64,000 nt of DNA from Selaginella tamariscina (GCA_003024785.1 PUQB01000003.1:372001-436000), one strand, 5' to 3'. Positions 45,111 to 58,017 are shown, counted from the stretch's first letter. Notes: generated from the sequence alone by a model not told the origin. Translations and numbers: made by a program.

Positions 45111-45930
45111 AATAGAATGAACGAGGAGATATTGTACGTGAAAAACTCCTCGAATAAAGTTTGTAAAACATATGTGAAAACATATATATGTTAATAACTT
45201 TAATGTAATAATACGGTGTGAAGTCATTTACATTACATTAAATTAAGTTAGGTTACATTAACTAAAATTCTCTAATGTTGTGATTAATTAATGCTGATGT
45301 GAAGATCAATGACATTAACTAGATAATAACATTAAACTAATAACATCTAATGTAATGTAATGTGTGGCCTTAATCTTATTTATTAGTTGCTATGTATCTA
45401 AGAATATTCTGTATCCCAACACTGCATATCCAAGTTTGGACACCTACAGAATCGGAAGCTAGCAGAGTTCGCTCACCATACTTCTTGAACACATGGATCA
45501 CGTCCCTGAGAGCTTTTCTCAACCACGGGACAGCAGTACAGTCGTGTTCACTGCAACGAGTCTGGGGAGGAACTTCCACCTGAGTTTGACAAGGCATGCG
45601 ACGTATACCACAGACAAGTAGAAATGAAGAAGAATGTTTCAGTTTCTCGATAGGAACGTGTCTTTGTTTTTCCTCATTTCCTCTTCAAGATTGTTCCATA
45701 GAAGTATCATTCTCTCTTCTCTCTCTCAGAGGTCAAATGTAGCTCACCTACAATGATGCTATGGTTTGACAAATGTAACTCCATTCGTATCCATTAGAAC
45801 TTAAGTTATTTCAAAGTCGTAGGTTCAGCTGTATCGAGGTTGTACACTTTGTCAAGATATTCCTATCCAACTTGCATCCGAATACCTCAAAAGCAGTGAG
45901 AGTTTTCATTCTTTAATTAGCAGTCTGTCG
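45111..45930. other. Harbinger 3' flank and unrecognised frame, copy 2
   Basis: Counterpart of 21,508-22,330, with ATTAA-rich sequence and the frame beginning MYLRIFCIP at 45,392. No gene recognised. Confidence 0.35.
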
Positions 45931-46412
45931 TGACGTACATTTCTTTCTTCCTAGCGAACGTTGTCTTAGTAGCAAGCCAGTACGAGTCTGATTTCTAAAC
46001 CCACATAATGAAGCAAGAGCTGCCTTAAACGTAGGCACTTGTGTGGATACCACGGCTGAGGAATATGCACGCTCATGTGTACTGTTCTTCGCGATGAGAG
46101 AAAACTGCAGTTTAATACATTCGAATCCTGGCGGGAAAATGGTGAAAACCTGTGGAAGTGGTGGGGTAGCGGAGGTTTTCCTGCGCCAAGTCCAAGTGAT
46201 GCAGTCACGTCGTGGGTTGCGAGAAGCGGTACTATGACTATACCACTAATACGTGTGCTGCAGGCAAGGTTTGTGGACATTATACACAGGTTGTCTGGAG
46301 AAACTCGAAGAGATTAGGATGCTGCTTCATCAAATGCAACGGTGTGAATGCTTATCTTGCTTGTTGCAACTATGCTCCTCCAGGCAACTACATAGGCCAG
46401 AAGCCTTACTAA
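45931..46412 (+). pseudogene. PR-1 / CAP pseudogene, copy 2
   Basis: Same leader and CAP domain as copy 1, with further one-base losses (for example near 46,075, 46,136 and 46,220). The CAP1 motif [11 protein letters not shown] and the C-terminal [15 protein letters not shown] are unchanged. Confidence 0.8.
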
Positions 46413-46543
46413 TCACGTTCGTTAATAGCTAAAAACTTAATATTCCCCTGTGGTGTGTGTGTGCGTGCGCGTGTGTGTGTGAGAGAGAGATATATGCGGT
46501 ACTAGTAAGTATATTATTAGAAGAATAATATACGTAAACGTAT

Positions 46544-46930
46544 TTAAAGCCTGGGGGTGTTCTCCAGCTGAGCAATGTTGTAATAGAAATGAGACGCCTT
46601 GCGTTGAAATCCAGTGTCCATTTCGCAGGGTGCGAATCCTTGATAGCATCCTTGCGAGCTAGCTATGCACACGTTCACTATTTTCTTCATCGTGCTCCTG
46701 GTTTGGACAAACTCCTGTGCATAAAACTCCTCCAAAGACATCCACTGTAATAAATAATGATTATCTAAATCAATGTGCTTATTCACTTAAATATTAATAA
46801 ATAAATTGTTTTAAAAATAATTTAAAAGCTGGGATTTCTTTTTAACAAAATAAACATCATGTTTTAATAATACAAATACGTTTTACCTTAGCAGCTTCAA
46901 TCTCTGAGACTTGTATAGTGATCTCATGGC
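46544..46930 (-). pseudogene. Nudix hydrolase, C-terminal part inverted, copy 2
   Basis: Identical in layout to copy 1: exon SEIEAAK (46,887 to about 46,930) and exon WMSLEEF...NTPRL* (46,544-46,744), on the minus strand. This shows that the inversion predates the tandem duplication. Confidence 0.72.
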
Positions 46931-47267
46931 CTCAAAACACATACAAAAAATAAATCCGACTTTTCAAATGCTACCCGATGTCCTTGTCTGAATCCCAATA
47001 TTTCTACAAACGCTGTATCAATCTATGAACGAGTACTATAGAACTAGATGTTGAATCCTTAATCTTCATTATACAGTTGCCTTATTTTAACACACACACA
47101 CACACATTGTTCCATATGTGCATGCAAGTATGCCGACCCACGAACCTCTGCATACACTTCCACATACATTTCAGGAATCTCTCTCTCTCTCTCTCTCACT
47201 CACACACACCAACACACACACAACACACAGCCATCGTAACTAAATGATTATTTATGTTATTCATTAG

Positions 47268-47790
47268 AAGAAGAAAGGAGTATGGCTAAAGCTGCCTACT
47301 GAGAAAGCTATTTTAGTTCCAGCTGCTGTTGAGGTGATTATACGACATTCGATTGACTTATCAATATACACACAGAGACATAAACTGTGTTTTGTGTGTT
47401 TATTACAGGAAGGATTTAGATACCATCGTGCGGAACCAAACTATGTTATGCTAACACATTGGTTAGCTGATACACCATGTACACTTCCTGCTAATGCTTC
47501 CACCAAGTGGGAATAGGTGCCTTTGTGCTCAATGATAAGAATCAGGTATTTACATTTTAAATATAGCAAATGAATGTCTCTATACAGTTATATAATTATT
47601 GCTGTTCAGAAAAGACTGGGGCCTTAAAGGGTCAAGGAATTTGGAAGTTTCCAACTGGTTTAATAAACCAGGTAGAGAGAGAGACAGAGAGAGAAGAACA
47701 GCAGATAAGTAGTGTGCTTTTGTTGTTGTTGTTGCTTTAGGCTGAAGACATATGTGCAGGCGCCATAAGAGAAGTAAAAGAGGAAAGTCT
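47268..47790 (+). pseudogene. Nudix hydrolase, N-terminal part, copy 2
   Basis: Same exon series as copy 1 (GVWLKLPTEKA to AGAIREVKEES), with one base lost in the ASHQVG exon near 47,501. Confidence 0.77.
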
Positions 47791-48109
47791 TTCTTTCTTA
47801 TATTACTTATTTGCTTAAGTTTGAGAATACTAAGTAAGAGCAAATGCTAAAATTTATTTAAAGCTAATATAATAGATTTAAATATTAATGATTTAAAGAG
47901 GAAGTGAGTGACCTGTTAAGCCGTGAAATGAAGCTAGGGAGATCATCTGGTAAACTATCCGGATCTTCTTCAGACATTAAAACATCTCTTCGACTTGAAA
48001 CCTCAAAAGAAACAAGAAAAATAAAATTAAAAACAGAATGCATTGGATATACATAATATACCCACCATTGGCAAAGTAGCGCTGATGGAGAAAAAGAAGA
48101 TGGAGCGGC

Positions 48110-48590
48110 TGTGAAGTTGAAGTGTTTGGAGAAGATACATATGCTGGCGGTGAAGTCCGGACTAGCAACCGATATATTTGTAGGAAACGGCTTGCTGACA
48201 TGTACTCCAGGTGCAGAAGCATGGAAGAGGCTCTCGGAGTCTTTAAACCGCTTTTGTATCCAACTGTGGTCTAGTATACTATCATGATGCAAGGATACAC
48301 TGAGGCGGAAAGGAGCAGCCAAGCTGTAGAGCTCTTTCATGCTTTGGAGTCGGCTGGTCTGTTACCGGACGCCGAGTCTACGTTGCTGTGCTCAACGCAT
48401 GCACCAGCTTGGCTTCGGAGAGAGGAGGAGCAGGCGGAGGTTCTTATAGTTGGTGGTGAGATATACTTGGAGGCGGTGAAGGCCGGGTACGGAGCCGAGG
48501 TGTTTGTATCGACTGCCGCTATTGACATGTTTGCGAAGCCTCTGGGACGCGCGGAAAGTGTTCGATGAGCTGAAATGCCGAGACTCGGTT
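48110..48590 (+). pseudogene. PPR protein fragment, copy 2
   Basis: Counterpart of 24,510-24,990, with the same PPR motifs in shifting frames and two small deletions relative to copy 1. Confidence 0.7.
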
Positions 48591-48868
48591 ACGTGGAACA
48601 CGTTACTCTCGCATGGAGAGGCCGAGCTTGCTCTTTGGCTGTTCACGTATATGAGATAGGAGACTGCTAGAACGTACCTGGGTGTCATCAAAGCATACAC
48701 ACTCCAGTGGACCTGGAAAAAATAAAATAAAATAAAATCAGTTTGTATGCAGTTTGGTATGTCAACAGCCCATAGTGAATGTTTCAATGTTGAACAAGTG
48801 GTCTGTTGCGAGAAATGTGATTTTTTATATTCATGAGATTGAAATTACACGATAGTAGAAGTGATGAT

Positions 48869-49129
48869 TCACTTGTCCAATACCACGTTTGCTAGTTCTT
48901 TGGCAGCCTCCTCTGCTTGCTGCTTGCGCCGCTGTTCCCTCTGCTTGCTCCTCTCTCGCCGCGCCTTCATGTCCTCAAGCGAGCGCTCGATGACAAACAG
49001 GGGCTTCTTGGAAGACCACGCGGGGAATCCATCCTGGAACCGAGGAGGAGAGGGCAGATATTCCCTGTATCCAGGATCCCGCGCCATAGCCTCCGCAAAC
49101 AGCCTCTCGCTCTCGTTCAGCTCCATCAC
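48869..49129 (-). CDS. Small charged protein, function unknown, copy 2
   Basis: Encodes the same 86 residues as 25,271-25,531, with the same 90-bp divergent spacer to the next gene. Preservation of the frame in both copies supports a real gene, though the copies are so young that little selection need be assumed. Confidence 0.55.
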   Translation of the reverse strand: MMELNESERLFAEAMARDPGYREYLPSPPRFQDGFPAWSSKKPLFVIERSLEDMKARRERSKQREQRRKQQAEEAAKELANVVLDK

Positions 49130-49219
49130 CGCTTGCAGCCCTACCCCTAAAAATCTAAAGCAAAAGATCCGTAAATAAAGGAGGAAATTAGGGCTCAGGG
49201 TTTAGGGTCGAAGGTGAAG

Positions 49220-50648
49220 ATGAAGGCCACGGAGCTCTCAATCACGTACCGGAGTCGGGAGCTGCGATTTCCTGTTCCATCGGCTGGGACAATTCTGGAT
49301 CTGGCACACTCTGTGATGCTAATCACCGGAGCAAGGAGCACCCTGAGAATCAAAGCCGGTGATCACTTGTTCCAGTCCCTTGTGATGGAGCAGGACGTCG
49401 GGATTCTTCTAGGTAAGTTTTATATTTTGTTGCGTAAAATGCAACTATTGAGCGTGCATTTTTTCAGCCGGACTGCCTCTGAACAGGCTTGTAGCCCTGG
49501 GTGAGAATATGGATGATTCCATCATTTGCTCTGCATCCCAGGAGGGCCCAGATTTACACCATCGAGAACAACCATGTAAGTAGCAAGTCACGGTGGAAGA
49601 TTGACTGAAATTTGTTTCTTCAAGCTGCCACCCGGAGCACCATCAAGCGATCAGGCTTGGAGCTTGTGTAAGGAGCTGGTGAGTGAGCGTAACGTGGACG
49701 TGCTTGTTCATACTTCAAGAAAAAATCTGGCTATCAACGTCATCGCTGAAGCTCGGCCGGAAGAGCAGCCACAATGCTACTTAACGAAGCCAAGCTTTAG
49801 AGTGATCAAGATGCCGTTTCGGGATGCGTCCTACAGTTTCTTGCCCCGTCTCACGTTCATGGAACAATATATTCGTCACCTGGCCCATTTGTCGGTTGTT
49901 GAACACGGACCAGAGCTCGATGAGGAAGTGGAGTGCCTGCTGGACGACGTTTATCGCATTCAGAGGTAGCTAGTCGAGTCTCTATTTTGCTTTTTTTTTG
50001 TTTCACACTGGATATCGATTTAAATTTACAGGTGGTTTGATGCGTATCACAGAGCTATCTTCAGCTTGGAAGAGATCATTGAGAAAGCTCTTGGCGCTTC
50101 ACAGTTCAGGCCTCCACCCGTGGACGTTTCTTCATGATGTTAAGCGGTGCGTACTACAGATGGGAAACGGGCGCTGGAACGTGATGGGGACGTGGACACA
50201 ATGCTGGCTAAGGCCCGGAGGCTGGTTCCAAAGCTGGCTCAGTGGTACGCAAACTCGAGGTAAAACTAATGTGTGAGTTTTTATGTGTTTGTACTGATTA
50301 TTGTTATGTATTAGGAGGAGGTTTCGGTGCCTGAAGATTTTCAGCGTGCTCTGGAAATTCTCTACACCATCTGTACGAGTGCATATCGGCACGGTACCGG
50401 CTGCAGTGAATACGTTCGATTGATGAGCACCCGAGCATATGCCAGGTTGGCTGGAAATTTCAAAAGTGTGAAGAAGATGGAGGGCCTGCTTGGTTTTGAC
50501 GAAAACGGCATCGCCAGCAGCAAAAAATGGGCTTGCTGGGTTGCATCTACCGTGCCACCCAACTGAGGTCCGTGAGTGCAGTTAAATTCCTACTATCTTT
50601 TGTTAAATGTTTTTTTTCTGTTTTCAGCCGCATGTTGCTGCACGTTAA
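49220..50648 (+). pseudogene. Unrecognised multi-exon protein, copy 2, frame disturbed
   Basis: Counterpart of 25,622-27,063. Exon 1 and the long exon LPPGAPSSDQ..RIQR are intact. Small deletions relative to copy 1 occur near 49,516 (two bases), 50,128, 50,170, 50,245 and 50,555 and break the frame. They are the type of change expected from uncorrected reads, so the true state of this gene is uncertain. Confidence 0.5.
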
Positions 50649-50824
50649 TTAACAATGGATATCTCTCAACAATCGAGCTGACCATATCCGTTCAATCGGT
50701 TAGGTGTTTAGGACTTTTACGATTTTGACTTGTATATAAACTTGATCAGAAAAACAAAACGTTTTCATTGTTCAACATTTTAATCACTGGTTCAGGGTTT
50801 AGGGGTTTGTTTAGGGAACCGAGA

Positions 50825-52217
50825 GGAAGGCGGGCGACGGGCTCATGCTGGAGGAAGAAGAAGAAGAGGAAGAAGAGAAGAGAAGATCAAAGAACATCAG
50901 AACAAGGTAATGGTAGCGGCTAACACTATCTGGGGGCCTCGTCATCAGGAAGACTATCCTTGAAATCCTAGGAGCAACTGCTGTCGAATGCGGAAGATGC
51001 TAGAACGATTCAGGTGACAAATTCCTGACCCCGAAGTCTCTGCAATGCCTGGAGCGCCAGTCCCAAAGCCTAGACCGCGTCACCATGCTCTTCCTGCTGG
51101 TCGAACCCGGTTGTTGGTAAAGGCCACGGTTCAGATTACTCGAAGAAGTTGGCGGTGCAGCTGCGGCTGGACAAGTTTGCTCTCTGGATCGTGCAGAACA
51201 AGCTGGGGATGTCTACTGGCACCTTTCATCGGCAGCGCAGCGCTCTCCGTCTCATGTCGGTTGTGGTTTCCGGGAAGCTCCTGGCGAAACAGGTGGCTTC
51301 CAAGTTCGACTTTACGATCGATGCGTTGCGGAAGCTGGTGAAGCACCCGATGAAGCGGAACGTTTCCGGAAAGCATGAGTTGAGTGACTTCTCCATTCGT
51401 TCAGTCAGTGGTGGGAGATGCCGGGCTGCTCAGGTGGATCTCTGGGTTTCTGCACGGACTTGCTGCTGATAGCGATTAGACGATTGTTCAGTGCTCGACG
51501 TTTTTCAGCAGAAAGTGCTGGACTCGGACGGAAGGGATTCAGGTTGCTTTGTTTGGGGATGCCGCTCTTGAGCATCTTCAGAAGATAACCGGCGCTAAGA
51601 GTTCTCCAGGAGCGGTTGGTTTGGCTAGGCTATTCGTTTGGTGCGTGCTCGAACCGACGCATGGGATTTGTCCCAGCGGAGCATCCTGGGAGGATTTAGA
51701 AAGTCGTGGTCAGTATGGAGGTGGGCAGGAAGATTGCTTGAGTTGGCGAGCTTCTTCTGGTCATTAGCTGCCGATATATCGATTATTTTCCTCAATCACT
51801 TGAACCTCATGTTCAGCCATCTGGTAAGTAGCTGTTGATTTCAAGTGGTGTGTTTTTATTCATTGTTATCGTCTATGGCGAAGATTGCGAGTGAGCCTAA
51901 TCCGTTCCATAATTTTGCAAGCATGGAAACCTCCACCATCGCTAGAATCTCCTATTGTTCAAAGCAGTCTTCATCGTTTTCGGCCCAAACATTCTCACGA
52001 GCGTTGTTCAACAGTTGTTTGACACTCTCTGGAGCGTTTACTTCAGTTTGTGAACTCTGCCAAAGAAAGTTTGGAACTCTACGAAGGACTAGTCGAAGCT
52101 TGCAACGGCTCGGCTGCACTTGCCTTGAACTTCACCCATTCGGACAGCATGGGAGTAGGAGTTGACACTGGAGGAGAAGACCGAGCTCTGGAGTTTGATG
52201 AAGAGAGGAGGTGAGAC
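50825..52217 (+). pseudogene. URB1: URB1 N-terminal fragment, copy 2
   Basis: Counterpart of 27,249-28,665 with more than twenty additional small deletions, including one at the start codon region near 50,832. The segments KFALWIVQNKLG, ASKFDFTIDALRKLV and FGDAALEHLQKITG are still readable. Confidence 0.68.
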
Positions 52218-52424
52218 TGGAGTTGTGCATTGTTGTTTTTTTCTTTTCTTTTTTGGTTTGAAGGATGTAAATGTCTTGGAAGTTTGTGTGTGTCTGTTTC
52301 CTGTCTCCATCAAACAAAAGTCACTTGAACCGAGTTTGACCATGGTTGACTGTTGAGTGCGACTTCAGATTTTGAATTTCTCCAATGGAAATTTCCATCT
52401 CAAACTTCTCAAATTTTGTAGGAA

Positions 52425-52862
52425 CATCAGCCGGATCCAGTGAGCTCTGTGGAAGGAGCATGGCCTTGCAGACCAACCGGGAATCCAATCGACGAGTGCT
52501 GGCGCTGTGACCCACACTGGCACTCCCACCAGAAGCAACTAATCGGATTTGGGAAGAACACCATTGGAGGCCTTCTGCACCATCCCCTGTTAATCTCCGC
52601 CATGGACTCTCCGCTACGGTGGGATCATCTTCGCTCGGGACATGACCATCTCTTTCAGGGAGGAGCTCAGCCACAAGATCATTGACGGGAGAGGGCATGC
52701 CGTCCGGATCGCCTACACCATCATGTACGTCCGGAACGTGATCATGCACGGGATTGGGATTCACAACTGTTGGAGAACCGGTGAGAAGGATCACGTTGGC
52801 TCGCGGACGGTCGCGGATGGTGTCGGATCCAGGAATGTGTGGATTGATGGCATCCTCTCATT
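52425..52862 (+). pseudogene. Pectate lyase pseudogene spanning the copy 2/copy 3 junction
   Basis: Same content as 28,880-29,313: [47 protein letters not shown] and NVWIDGILSL in changing frames. A few single-base losses compared with the first junction. Confidence 0.78.
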
Positions 52863-54550
52863 AGACTCTACAAAAGTCTCTCTACCTTCATGATCACGTA
52901 CAAAGTCTCTCTACCTTCACGATCTTGCTATGTGTTCCAAGGAACCCTAATTAGTCATCAGCTAATGAAGACCTACGGTGTTTCCTAACGTCAACCTCAA
53001 TGCTTCAACCAAAACAGTGAAGTTTTTAAGTCATCAACACTGTAAGTAAGACTTTAGAGTGTACGGTATTGGAAACTCTAAGTACGCTTTTCTAGACTTT
53101 GAGGTACTCAGAATATGTTGTGTTTGTAAATCACCTTTGATCTTTGATGTAGAGACATCAATCGAAAGCTAGCAATGAATGTAGACGAGTACACTTGAAA
53201 ACCAGTAGTTCCGATGGCTCGATGAGGCAGGAGATGCAATATACTTCCTCCTTTGCTTCAACTCGAGAGGAGAAGCAAACTTGTGTCTCAAGAGATAACT
53301 TGCCACAGAAAGAGGATGATGAACGGGCTCACATAACAGCGCAGGAACTCGAAGACGACGTCATGATAGCTATTCCTAGTGACCACAGCAGTGTTTATCA
53401 CTAGCTTATTAAACGTTTCAACGTTCAATAAAATTGGTGTGCATTCTCACTTCACCTTAAGCTTCAAAAGTCCCAATTTTTGAGTTTAGAAACTGAGAAG
53501 ACATTTTTTCTTTGTGATATGGAACATTGTTTTCCAGGTTCAACGATCAGAATGTTGAAACAAGAGGGGTGTCAAATCTTGGCCGTCGGATGCATTCATA
53601 ATCGTGGCGAGAACATGACTTGTCCACCAGTTCACAAGTAGGAACATGTTGCTCATGCCAAGTCGTCAACCAGATGGAAACCTGTGTTTAACAACCAAAT
53701 TAGTTTGTAAGAAAATGAAAAGCTAAAAATTAAGAAAACAGTAACGGAATATGATGCTGATCCAACGGTTGGTACTGGGTCTTGTTTTTGTTTTGTTGTG
53801 TGTGTTGCTACATCCGCTTTCGCTAGGGTTTGTGGCTACGGCTTCAGATCTGGAGTGGAGCGCTTGTCGAGAGGAGCTCTTCACGGTAATTCAATCTCCG
53901 CCATGTTCGGTAGAATTTTCTTTTGTTTGGAGAATGTAAAGCCTTGGTGCTGGAGCATTGTACTGAGAATGCCTGGTTTTCTTACTGTGCAGGCGCTCGT
54001 TCCGGGGAAAATGTGGGATTCAGCCAGGAGGTGAGGATTTTAGCAACTAGGGCTTGGGAGCGATCTTTGTGCCATGGAGAAATCAAACGCAATACAATCT
54101 GCGCACCATTGAGGAGAATTTCAATGACTTTAAGGTGCCAAGAGCGGCCAACAGAAGGTGCGTATTCTTTTTTCTTTGTTTTTTTCTTTTTTACTATTCA
54201 AAAAATTGCACAAGGAATACCAAGGACTTTGTGCTCCCGGTATGCATGGTGATCCAGCTTCATTGTCCATATCCTCCGTTGATGTATGAGTTCTTGGGAT
54301 CTTGGCTCAGCTCTTCAAATGGAAGGTTAGACGTGCTAGATGCATAGCCAGAGTCATGCTGATAGAAGGTGAAAATTGTGGCAGCTCCTTCGGAGGTGAA
54401 GAATATCAAGGTGATGGCTGCAGGCTGGTTTGACTCGAGGTGCAAGAAAGCTAGAGAGTTAAAAAAGCTATGAAGGACGGTATGTAGAGTCTGATCAAGG
54501 ATGTGGCTGCGGAATTCCTACGTCAACATGATGCTTGCTACAGAGAAGGC
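52863..54550 (+). other. Unrecognised relic region, copy 3
   Basis: Counterpart of 13,067-14,764, with the 69-codon frame at 53,195-53,404. Nothing further recognised. Confidence 0.4.
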
Positions 54551-55018
54551 TTGAAGAACTTCATACTTTTGCCACCTCCAGCCTTCGTTCCTCAGTACTC
54601 AGATATCATCACTCTGAATGGGAGTATTCATGAGGATCCTTCCAACTCTGGCTAGAGCACATGGCGTTCAAAAGTACATGCAACCGCTCGCATTTCGGGC
54701 TGGTGGAAGCATTTGGAGCAAATATCACGGCATCTGCAACCAGGGAGCAGATGGCATACACTGGTGATGTTAGTAGAACGTTCATGCCGTAGACGGTGGA
54801 ACTGCTTGTTGATAGCGTCCGCAGTGCAACTTTCTACGACTGGGAAGTGAAGGACCAGGTATTCCCTTTTGTATTTTCTTGGTTTTGACGTTTCTTGTCT
54901 ACCTCCAGATAATGAAGGTAAAGGAAGAGATTGAGGAAATGCATAACAATCCTCAAAGCATTCTGCTGGAAGCACTTCATACTGCTGGTTATACGGGTCC
55001 TCTCGCGAATCTGCTATT
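54551..55018 (+). pseudogene. MPP-alpha gene fragment, copy 3
   Basis: Third copy of the M16 peptidase fragment. In this copy FVPQYSDIITLNGSIHEDPSNSG reads on in one frame just before the LEHMAF segment. Still only a partial gene. Confidence 0.77.
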
Positions 55019-55738
55019 CATGTAAATTAAATAAGTTATCTGAATACTTAATAATAATTTCTGAAATAAGTTATTAATTTTAACTTTTTTATTCTTATAG
55101 ATCAGGTGTATAAAATGCTTCTTATCTTTTTCTTAAGCCGTTTGTTTGATTAATGATATTTTCCTGTATTTTAATACTTTGCTCATATTCCATTCATTGA
55201 TAGCGTCCAAAGCTTGCAATGTATTAGTAACTTATAATATATATTCTTAAAAACTCTATGGAAACTGGGAGTCAAGTAGAAAGTCTCTCAGAGAAATTCG
55301 ATAGTATATTTGTCACAGACTCAGGACTATACAAGCCACAAGCACACTATGCACTTAAAAAAATTGGTCAAGCTGCTTATGCCCGAACCCCCTAAGATCC
55401 TTTTGCCCCCCCCAAATCAACAAGAACCCAACCACCCATGGTTTCTCGAGACTCAACATACCTATGAACCCATAGCGACCGTGTCGATCGTGATGAAACC
55501 CCGACCCGAGATGATCCCCACTTTCATCAATACTGGAGGGACGCAGTGGGCAAGCCTAAGGCAACAAAATTCATTGTCGCATAAGTAGCCCTAAGGAGAT
55601 AAGAGATGTGTCTATACATACGCATGTGAGAAAGCTAAAGCATTGTCACTTAGTCCTTGAGAAACCACCCTCATTAAGAAGTACAACCCACGAGGGGCAC
55701 CCTGACCCATGACTAACTCCTAAGGGTTTGAGTGACCA
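55019..55738 (+). other. Intergenic relic, copy 3
   Basis: Counterpart of 15,229-15,949. The METGSQVES frame is disturbed here. No gene is supported. Confidence 0.35.
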
Positions 55739-56852
55739 TGTCATACCCTAGACCTAGGGCTAGTACTTAATGAGAGTGCGAGTGTGCATCCTAGGCGGAC
55801 ACAAGTGTTTAACTAAGAAATTCCCTAAGACTAGGTTTGAACAACCCTAAGGATACAATCGTGCGAGTCCCTTGTGAAAGGGTTTGTACTAACGAGCTTA
55901 GGTTGTTTCAACCCTTGAGAACACCCCTAGCCAAGCGAAGCTAATTAGCACACAGTTACGAAACTTAAACATCCCTCGAGCGTATGCTCTAAGGCTTAAC
56001 ATCCTAATGCAAGCACAAGCACGTCTACTTCCTAGAGTATCCAACCCTTCAATGTTAAACCCATGACACAACCCCAAAAGGTGTGCCTCAAGTGTTGTAA
56101 CATGTTCATATGACATTGTTTTCTAATATGTAGACTGTCTCACCATAGCCTTCAGACTCAAAAGTTACACCTAATGCTATGAATGTGACTCATTTATGCC
56201 AACCCTAAAACCTCCTATGTGTATCGTTAGGAACCTAGTAAAGAGAGAACTTATCAATTAAGATTCTTAGTAAAGAGAACTTATCAATTAAGATTCTTAG
56301 TAAAGAGAATTTATCAATTAAGATTCCACGTCCATAATTGAATAAGAACATGAATGTGCCCTACTTATGTGAGTGTTGTTCTTAGCTTGACGTGGAGGAA
56401 AAGGCTCAACCTCTAACAATTGAAATGTGTATTCTGATAGGACCTTCCATGCATGGATTCGCCAATGATAAAAATTTCACCGGTAAAAGAATAATGAACT
56501 CTCTACACCTATTCCTACTTGCTTAAGTGGGCTAGCATGAAAATTTGCCTACCCCAAACCCTAACTAGGGCGTGGGGTTAAGGCAACCTTAGAGGTGTTT
56601 TATTCATATTCAACATGTCAAACTCACCAACTAGGACATAAAAATAATGAAAGACTTTTTTTTAAAATAAAAATGTTAACTTCTCCTAGAGTTTCTTGTA
56701 AATACTTAATAATATCTTATTGAACCATCACTAAATATCCAAATGCATTAAGCAAGCCTATTTCCTCAATAATTAAAGGTTGTTAATATATTTCAATAAA
56801 TAATAAGAATCAACTTCCAAAGTAAAGAGTAATCGTAATAAAAACTATGACA
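55739..56852. mobile_element. Old diverged solo LTR-like copy, copy 3
   Basis: Counterpart of 15,950-17,037. It is longer because of one additional unit of a 30-35-bp internal repeat (AACTTATCAATTAAGATTCT..) near 56,245-56,320. Confidence 0.55.
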
Positions 56853-56995
56853 TCTTCAGTCAAAAGAACGAGTGGAGATGGTGAGCATCAATCACAATGC
56901 TTACGAGTGGAGATGGTGAGCATTAATCACAATGCTTACGAGTGGAGATGTTGGGATCGATTACTAAATAATAACAATCGACATTCAAAGTAAAG

Positions 56996-57813
56996 TATCA
57001 AAGTTTTTACCTGGTGCCACAAAGGTGACTTGCCAGGTGCCAATCATGGAATCCCCTCTTTGGAAACCCCTCGGAATTTAGTAAAATAACCCGTATTAGG
57101 AACCCAAGCCTTAGGAACTCAAACCCCTAACTAACTAAGCCCACGAACGAGACTCACCTTGTGAATCAGGATACACGGACTAGCCGAGCTTTAGGTGTCG
57201 TTCCTAGCTTGAGGCAACTGGAGCAAGGCCTCAACCATTAGTTTTGCGGAACGTGAACTCGGGCAATGTCTTTGAGCTTACGGGCAGGTTTTCGAACCAA
57301 GGAATCTGACTAACTCCTTGGAAGTGACGTGCCCCTATCTCAAAGGCAAGATCCTGCCAACGATAAGGATAGTCTAACCCTAGGGTGGGTTGTACCCCTG
57401 TCGTGTGGAAGTTTGGGCAGCATAACAGAGGGTTGGATCTTGACGACACAAGCTTAGCTTGAGGTTAACGAGCTCTCTTTTGAACGCAGGAAGCCTCACT
57501 ATATATACTCTACCTTATTTATGTGACGGACCCCCCCCCCCCCCCCTGTTTACCTAAATGAGTAAGTGGGCTAGCACGGAAATGCTAGCCCTTAAAGAAA
57601 ATGATTGTCCTAACCTAACCCTAAACCTAACCCCTAGGGGGGTATTAGGGCGTGGGGTTAGGGCAACCCTAGGTTTAGGTCAACCCTAGGGGTGTCCCTA
57701 ACCCTTTTTTGACAAGCTATATTTAACGAAAAACTTATCTTTTGTAACATCAAACTGGGGGAGAGTTTTCTAGAGGGTAAGTACTACCTTCGCCTAGAGT
57801 TTCTTAAGGTACC
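56996..57813. mobile_element. Solo LTR, copy 3 (left part, joined to an inverted block)
   Basis: The left part of the solo LTR, preceded by the same TAAAG. It is more diverged than in copies 1 and 2. Its last quarter is contained in the inverted block that follows. Confidence 0.8.
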
Positions 57814-58017
57814 AACATTTGCACTTGTTCTTTTTGCTGGAGATATTATAGTTTTTATTACAACTACTCTTTATGTCATAGTTTTTACTATGATTCGACC
57901 CTGTACTTTGGGTTTGACTGTTGTTACCTATCGAGTTGTGTGGCGAACCCTAGTTGTAGTGAGAAACAGCCTCACTTAATGCACTTAGGTGTTTAAGAGT
58001 AGTCCGACCGACTGTCA
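57814..58017 (-). repeat. 204-bp micro-inversion relative to copies 1 and 2
   Basis: This block is the reverse complement of about 18,010-18,215 of copy 1. It reads AACATTTGCACTTGTTC at its left end and CCGACCGACTGTCA at its right end, while flanks on both sides continue in the normal orientation. It spans the LTR end, its target repeat and part of the adjoining tail repeats. Confidence 0.9.

Larger units (their letters stand above)
29061..52607 (+). repeat. Tandem segmental repeat, copy 2 (with chromovirus insertion)
   Basis: Second copy, in the same order and orientation as copy 1. Its 23.5 kb equals the 16.2-kb unit plus a 7,356-bp LTR retrotransposon with its 5-bp target duplication (37,393-44,758). 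The part from 44,759 on, and especially about 50,100-52,200, differs from copy 1 by many one-base indels and few substitutions, which suggests uncorrected sequence rather than age. Confidence 0.92.

Noticed and set aside
45376-45597. 73-codon minus-strand frame opposite the MYLRIFCIP frame
   Set aside because: No recognisable family on either strand, and the copy 1 counterpart is broken.
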